Source: Ameyamaea chiangmaiensis
Lineage (GTDB): Bacteria; Pseudomonadota; Alphaproteobacteria; Acetobacterales; Acetobacteraceae
NCBI RefSeq assembly: GCF_025995235.1
Contig: NZ_BAPT01000038.1
Span: 120,444-184,443 of the forward strand
Direction of reading: 5' to 3'
DNA length: 64,000 nucleotides
The notes beneath the pieces were generated by a model that was not told the DNA's origin, searched no databases, and was given only the letters and a program-made list of their open reading frames with translations. Of the stretch, positions 60,279-64,000 are shown in pieces; positions within the stretch are counted from its first letter, which is position 1; each line of letters opens with the position of its first letter. A program made the position numbers and the translations under genes.

Positions 60279-60719
60279 TCAGTCTTCACCGGTCGGCACG
60301 GGCGGCTTTTGCCCCGCCACGTCCGAGGCCTTGATCAGATCGGTGTAGTGGTTGCCGAAGCTGGTACGGATGTAGTTCACGACGTTGGCGATCTGTTCGT
60401 CCGTCAGGCGGCCGTTGAACCACGGCATGCCGCCGAAGCCGTTCAGGACGACATAGACGGGGTAGCCGCTGTCGGCGAGTTTCGGGTTGCCGGCGAACGC
60501 GGGAAACCGCGCGCCCGCTCCCTCGGCGCCCTTGCCGTCCGGCATGTGGCAGCCCTGGCAGACATGGCGATAGACGTCGGCACCTGTCGTCATGGGCGCC
60601 GACTTCGCATCCACGTTTGCCGCGGCGTCGGCACGCGCCAGACGCGGGCTTGCGGCAAGGCAGAGGGCGGCCGCGACGATCGGCAGCAGGCGGGACGTGC
60701 GGAAGAGGGGGGCGGGCAT
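60279..60719 (-). CDS. Class I cytochrome c, periplasmic
   Basis: A 146-residue c-type cytochrome with a signal peptide (MPAPLFRTSRLLPIVAAALC onward), one haem site CQGCH (54-58) and Met98 in GGMPWFNG as the sixth ligand. GAGARFPAFAGNPKL and LTDEQIANVVNYIRTSFGN are typical of this small group. Its start overlaps the stop of the flavin amine oxidase by one base, so they are co-translated. Likely role: takes electrons from the oxidase and passes them to the respiratory chain. Confidence 0.93.
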   Translation of the reverse strand: MPAPLFRTSRLLPIVAAALCLAASPRLARADAAANVDAKSAPMTTGADVYRHVCQGCHMPDGKGAEGAGARFPAFAGNPKLADSGYPVYVVLNGFGGMPWFNGRLTDEQIANVVNYIRTSFGNHYTDLIKASDVAGQKPPVPTGED

Positions 60720-62320
60720 CAGGCAGCTCCGATCGCGCGCTTGTGGAGACGGGTGATCGCATCGAGCGAGGACAGGATCGCGCCTTCCTGCCAGCAGCCG
60801 ATATAGGACGCGTGTTCACCGGCGAGGACCACGCGGTTATCGACCTCGCACAGGGTCTTGTAGTGCGTCTTGCGTGCCTGTTCGCTCCACATCGAACAGC
60901 AGCCGAGCGTCCAGGGCACGCGGCTCCAGGCCCACGACACGCCGTTGGAGAATTCCTTGCGGTACTGCGGATGGATCTTGGAGCCCTGTTCCAGAACCGC
61001 CTCGATCCGCTGCTCCGGCGTCATGCCGGCGAAGTCGTAGGCCGCGGAGCCGAACATGTAGGCACCGAGCAGGACCGCTTTGCCTTTCGAGAAGTAGCCG
61101 TGGCTCGGGTAGGAGATCTGGCTCATCTGCTGGTCGGTGAAGCTGATGCCGCCGTAGATCTGGTCGTCCTCTTCCCAGAAGCGGCGATTGAATTCCAGCC
61201 CGACCTTGACCGACGATGCATATGGCACGGCTGCGATCGCCGCTTTCATCGGTCCGCTGACTTGCACGTCGAGCTGCGACAGGATCGAAAGCGGGATCGT
61301 GCAGACGCAATAGTCGGCTTTCGCCTCGACCGTGCGGTTGCCGTGATTGACGTCGGTGTAGGTGACCGAGACGCCCTTGTCGTCCTGATGGATCGCGCTG
61401 ACCTTGCAGCCGAACGTGATCAGGTCCTTGACCTGCTTGGCGAAGGCCTTGCCGATCTGGTCCATGCCGCCGACCGGCTGGAACATCGTCGTCTGCATCT
61501 CGAGACGCATGTTGAACGACAGCCAGTTCCACAGCCCCGACGCCATGATTTCATCGCGCGGCAGGAGGTCTGACGGGATGGGTGCCCCGTCGATACCGCC
61601 GCCCTGTGGTTTGGCAAAGCCCCGTCGCTGAGAGACGCGGTCGCTTTTGACATAGCGGTAAGAGGAGTCGAGTGTGCCCCAGCCTGCCATCGCCGCCAGA
61701 ACGTGCTCGCGCTCGTCGGGGTGGAGAATGTCGTCCAGCTTGTGTTGGTTGACGGCCTTGGACAGCATCTCGGCAGTGTAGCCGTTGAAGTCGCTCATCA
61801 CGTCGCGATAGCGCTGCGGCTTGCCGCCGAACGCATTGGTCGCGTGCAGATAGCTGTTGTGATTGACCTCGACGAACGGTTCGAGCGCGACGCCGAACTC
61901 GCGGCAGTAATGCAGCAGGCCCTGATGGTGATAGGGGATGCGCCACGGGCCGGGATTGATGTAGTTGCCCGGCGCGAACTTCACGGACTGCGAGGCGCCG
62001 CCGAGTTCGGTGAAGCTGTCGCCCGAATGCAGGGTAAAGTTACGGCCCCCCGCGCGGTTTTGGAATTCGAGAACCCGGACGTTGTAGCCCGCCTTGCGCA
62101 TCTCGTAGGCGGCCAGCATCCCGGCCAGCCCTGATCCCAGGACCAGCACCGTGGTGCCCTTGCGCGCGCCGGTCAGGGTCGGCGGCGAGGTGAAATCGGT
62201 GCCCGCCGCGTGCCCCATCGCCGTCATGGCCTGATACATCGCGGCAGTACCGGCGGCGACCCCGATGCGGGTCAGCAACTGCCGTCGCGTCTGCGGTGTG
62301 AAGGGGTGTTGCTCTGGCAT
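60719..62320 (-). CDS. Tat-exported flavin-containing amine oxidase
   Basis: A 533-residue flavin monoamine oxidase-family enzyme. The twin-arginine motif TRRQLLT (Arg12-Arg13) followed by a hydrophobic stretch predicts Tat export of the folded flavoprotein. The FAD site has VLVLGSGLAGMLAAYEMRKAG and VLEFQNRAGGRN near the N-terminus and VVLAGEHASYIGCWQEGAILSS at the end. It oxidises an amine to an imine, substrate unknown. The overlap with a cytochrome c gene and proximity to an exported RidA suggest it is a dehydrogenase using cytochrome c rather than oxygen, as described for nicotine oxidoreductase NicA2. The TonB receptor gene is divergent. Confidence 0.9.
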   Translation of the reverse strand: MPEQHPFTPQTRRQLLTRIGVAAGTAAMYQAMTAMGHAAGTDFTSPPTLTGARKGTTVLVLGSGLAGMLAAYEMRKAGYNVRVLEFQNRAGGRNFTLHSGDSFTELGGASQSVKFAPGNYINPGPWRIPYHHQGLLHYCREFGVALEPFVEVNHNSYLHATNAFGGKPQRYRDVMSDFNGYTAEMLSKAVNQHKLDDILHPDEREHVLAAMAGWGTLDSSYRYVKSDRVSQRRGFAKPQGGGIDGAPIPSDLLPRDEIMASGLWNWLSFNMRLEMQTTMFQPVGGMDQIGKAFAKQVKDLITFGCKVSAIHQDDKGVSVTYTDVNHGNRTVEAKADYCVCTIPLSILSQLDVQVSGPMKAAIAAVPYASSVKVGLEFNRRFWEEDDQIYGGISFTDQQMSQISYPSHGYFSKGKAVLLGAYMFGSAAYDFAGMTPEQRIEAVLEQGSKIHPQYRKEFSNGVSWAWSRVPWTLGCCSMWSEQARKTHYKTLCEVDNRVVLAGEHASYIGCWQEGAILSSLDAITRLHKRAIGAA

Positions 62321-62470
62321 CCGGCTGGACCTCGTGGATGGAAGATGAACGCGACATGCGTCGCTCCTACCGCAGGAAGCAGTCCCGCGCGGGACGGTCA
62401 AGACAGGGCGTACCCGGAACGATGTATCGGAACGGAATGAGGGCGGTTCGATACGGGTGCCGACAGAACC

Positions 62471-62486
62471 CTGACCATGCGGTCAG
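62471..62486. promoter_or_regulatory. Inverted repeat, possible operator
   Basis: CTGACC and GGTCAG are perfect inverse complements around ATGC, in the intergenic region shared by the amine-oxidase operon and the TonB receptor. The TGACC/GGTCA arms resemble many TetR-family operators. No regulator gene is seen in the window, so the binding protein is unknown. Confidence 0.45.
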
Positions 62487-62529
62487 TCGGGGCAAAGGTG
62501 CTGGCAGCAAAAGAGATTCCGAAGGCTCG

Positions 62530-62558
62530 TTGATATGACGGGAAAACTTTTATGTGAT
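62530..62558 (+). promoter_or_regulatory. Candidate promoter for the TonB-dependent receptor
   Basis: TTGATA (62530-62535) and TGTGAT (62553-62558) are separated by 17 bases in an AT-rich stretch, about 120 bases before the receptor ATG. A partly symmetrical AT-rich sequence overlaps the -10 (62551-62570) and could be a regulator site. Confidence 0.4.
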
Positions 62559-62680
62559 AAATATGTCATAGTCTTCACGGTAAAAAAAATCCGGCGCAAA
62601 TTGCCATTGAAATGCGTCTGTTCGGCACGGCAATGATCCCCCGTTCCATCTCTTCGTCTCTCGGGGGTCGCCCACCTATC

Positions 62681-64000
62681 ATGAGCCTCAATCGCCTTTT
62701 GCTTGCTGCTACGATCCTGTCCGTGCCCGCGTCGGCCGTGACCCTTAAGGCCCAGGCTGCCACCGTAACCTCCGCGACCAAGGCGACCACTCACGGCCGC
62801 ACGCGTCACACCGCAACCCGTCCCGCGCCCTCGACCATGTCCGCCCCGGTGGCGGCGACGGCAGCGCCCGCTCCTGTCGTGGCGCCGATTGCGCGCCCGT
62901 CGCGCGCTCCGGCTGATTCCGGCGAGGCGGTGATCGTGACCGGTACCCACGCCTATAACCGCCACGCGCGCGATTCGACGGCGCCGGTCACGGTTCTGTC
63001 GGCCGCGACCCTGACGCGCACGGGTGCTGTCAATCTGGCGGATTCCATTGTGCGTATGGACCCGTCCATCACGACCCAGACACAGGGTTCGGACGTGGGC
63101 GCGCTGACGTCGTCGATCCGGATGCGCGGCCTGAACCCGAACGAGGTTCTGGTCCTGGTGGACGGCAAGCGTCGGCATACGACGGCGAACATCATTGCCG
63201 ATTCGGGTCCGCAGCAGGGCTCGACACCGGTCGACCTGAACATGATCCCGGCGTCGGCGATCGACCATATCGAGATCCTGCGCGATGGCGCGGCGGCGAT
63301 GTATGGTTCGGACGCGATTGCGGGCGTCGTGAACATCATCCTGAAGAAGACGCCGCACGGGCTGAACATGGTCGCGCAGACCGGCGCCAACGCGTATAAC
63401 GGCGACGGCTGGCAGTATCAGGTCGGCATCGACGGCGGCTTCGGCTTCGGCGACGACGGATACGTCCACATCTCCGGCCAGGTCACCCACACCGATCACA
63501 TGGTGTCGCGCACGACCGATACGCGCTCAGCCGGAGGAACGCTGTTTCCGGCGGATTCGAACAAGATCGAAAGCACGCCGGAAGAGACGCGCGAAAATCT
63601 GGCGATCGAGTTCGGCAAGACCCTGTTCGAGGGCGTGCAGGGCTACGGCAACATCACCTACGCCCATCGTCATTCCGAGGCGTATGAGAACTTCCGCCCC
63701 AACGTGACATCGCCGGGCACGTTGCTCAAGGCCCTGTATCCGTGGGGTTTCTCGCCGCTTGAGACGCTTGAGGAGAACGACTTCGCCGCGACGCTGGGTC
63801 TCAAGGGCGATCATTTCCTCGGTTTCGACTGGGATCTGAGCACGACCTTCGGTCAGGACGGCGATTCCATCGGCAACAAGCACACGGCGAACTCGACGCT
63901 GTACACCCGGACTGGCTTCACGCCCACGACGGTGAACGCGGAATATTACAGCCTGTCGCAGTGGACGAACAACCTCGACCTGCGTCGGCGTTTCAACATC
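62681..64000 (+). CDS. TonB-dependent receptor (partial, runs off the window)
   Basis: The frame from the ATG at 62681 is open to the last base, giving 440 residues without a stop. A signal peptide (MSLNRLLLAATILSVPASA) and a Pro/Ala/Thr-rich linker precede the TonB-box-like EAVIVTGTH, then the plug domain: VLVLVDGKRRHTTANI, DHIEILRDGAAAMYGSDAIAGVVNIIL. The start of the 22-strand barrel follows. It imports a ligand (siderophore, sugar or other compound) using TonB energy. The divergent amine-oxidase operon hints that the ligand could be its substrate. An in-frame ATG at 62633 exists but lacks a Shine-Dalgarno. Confidence 0.92.
   Translation, partial: MSLNRLLLAATILSVPASAVTLKAQAATVTSATKATTHGRTRHTATRPAPSTMSAPVAATAAPAPVVAPIARPSRAPADSGEAVIVTGTHAYNRHARDSTAPVTVLSAATLTRTGAVNLADSIVRMDPSITTQTQGSDVGALTSSIRMRGLNPNEVLVLVDGKRRHTTANIIADSGPQQGSTPVDLNMIPASAIDHIEILRDGAAAMYGSDAIAGVVNIILKKTPHGLNMVAQTGANAYNGDGWQYQVGIDGGFGFGDDGYVHISGQVTHTDHMVSRTTDTRSAGGTLFPADSNKIESTPEETRENLAIEFGKTLFEGVQGYGNITYAHRHSEAYENFRPNVTSPGTLLKALYPWGFSPLETLEENDFAATLGLKGDHFLGFDWDLSTTFGQDGDSIGNKHTANSTLYTRTGFTPTTVNAEYYSLSQWTNNLDLRRRFNI

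Larger units (their letters stand above)
62321..62680. other. 360-base divergent promoter region
   Basis: Lies between the amine oxidase start and the TonB receptor start. The left half is GC-rich with a TetR-like inverted repeat at 62471-62486. The right half (62530-62600) is unusually AT-rich and holds the candidate receptor promoter. No RNA gene or credible ORF is seen. Confidence 0.6.

Noticed and set aside
1..64000. CRISPR array, insertion sequence, prophage, rRNA or tRNA genes
   Set aside because: No spaced direct repeats, transposase, phage structural gene or RNA-gene consensus was seen on either strand.

Overview
The window is a dense, high-GC chromosomal stretch from an alphaproteobacterium, most probably an acetic acid bacterium (Acetobacteraceae). 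The reasons are a 796-residue membrane-bound PQQ glucose dehydrogenase, a long-chain polyol (mannitol-type) dehydrogenase, an OprB-type sugar porin, a fused shikimate kinase/3-dehydroquinate synthase, and the xerD-accA and rpmI-rplT-pheST arrangements. I see no rRNA, tRNA, insertion sequence, prophage or CRISPR array. The organism call is inference from gene content, not from a marker search.

Layout. 1-6.3 kb: a tightly overlapping ureide/urate operon (AtzG-like, AtzE amidase, HpxW-like oxamate amidohydrolase, PuuE allantoinase, UraD, UraH) ending in an exported di-haem peroxidase-like cytochrome. 6.2-8.6 kb: an SDR and a degenerate GGDEF protein on the minus strand. 8.8-14.8 kb: one long plus-strand run, dapD-dapE, two membrane proteins (one O-antigen-ligase-like), a CobW GTPase and a WD40 protein. 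14.8-18.2 kb: ion transport (a ClC protein and two cation diffusion facilitators). 18.4-25.6 kb: a COG2509-type flavoprotein, a secreted royal-jelly/yellow-like beta-propeller, priA, xerC and a proline iminopeptidase. 25.7-31.9 kb: carbon metabolism on the minus strand (a shikimate-dehydrogenase-like enzyme with an unusual substrate loop, its LacI regulator, PQQ glucose dehydrogenase, mannitol dehydrogenase).

32.5-36.8 kb: translation genes rpmI, rplT, pheS, pheT. 36.8-43.2 kb: a divergent Nudix protein, a zinc-ribbon metallopeptidase, an aldo/keto reductase, then a fused ATP-grasp/alpha-E protein coupled to a transglutaminase, a little-understood peptide-ligase-type system. 43.2-51.3 kb (minus): OprB porin, a secreted EEP nuclease, carbonic anhydrase, alaS, gtrA and an OmpA-like protein with a structured leader. 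51.6-55.6 kb: aroKB, a small proline-rich membrane protein, xerD, accA. 55.6-58.5 kb: a CinA-like protein, an SMP-30 lactonase, and a GNAT-Nudix fusion.

58.5-64 kb: a Rieske oxygenase followed upstream by a compact set of exported redox genes: a Tat-exported flavin amine oxidase, a class I cytochrome c and a Sec-exported RidA protein, divergent from a TonB-dependent receptor that runs off the window. I read this set as a candidate periplasmic amine-dehydrogenation module in which electrons go to cytochrome c and the imine product is hydrolysed by RidA. It is the most interesting hypothesis in the window.
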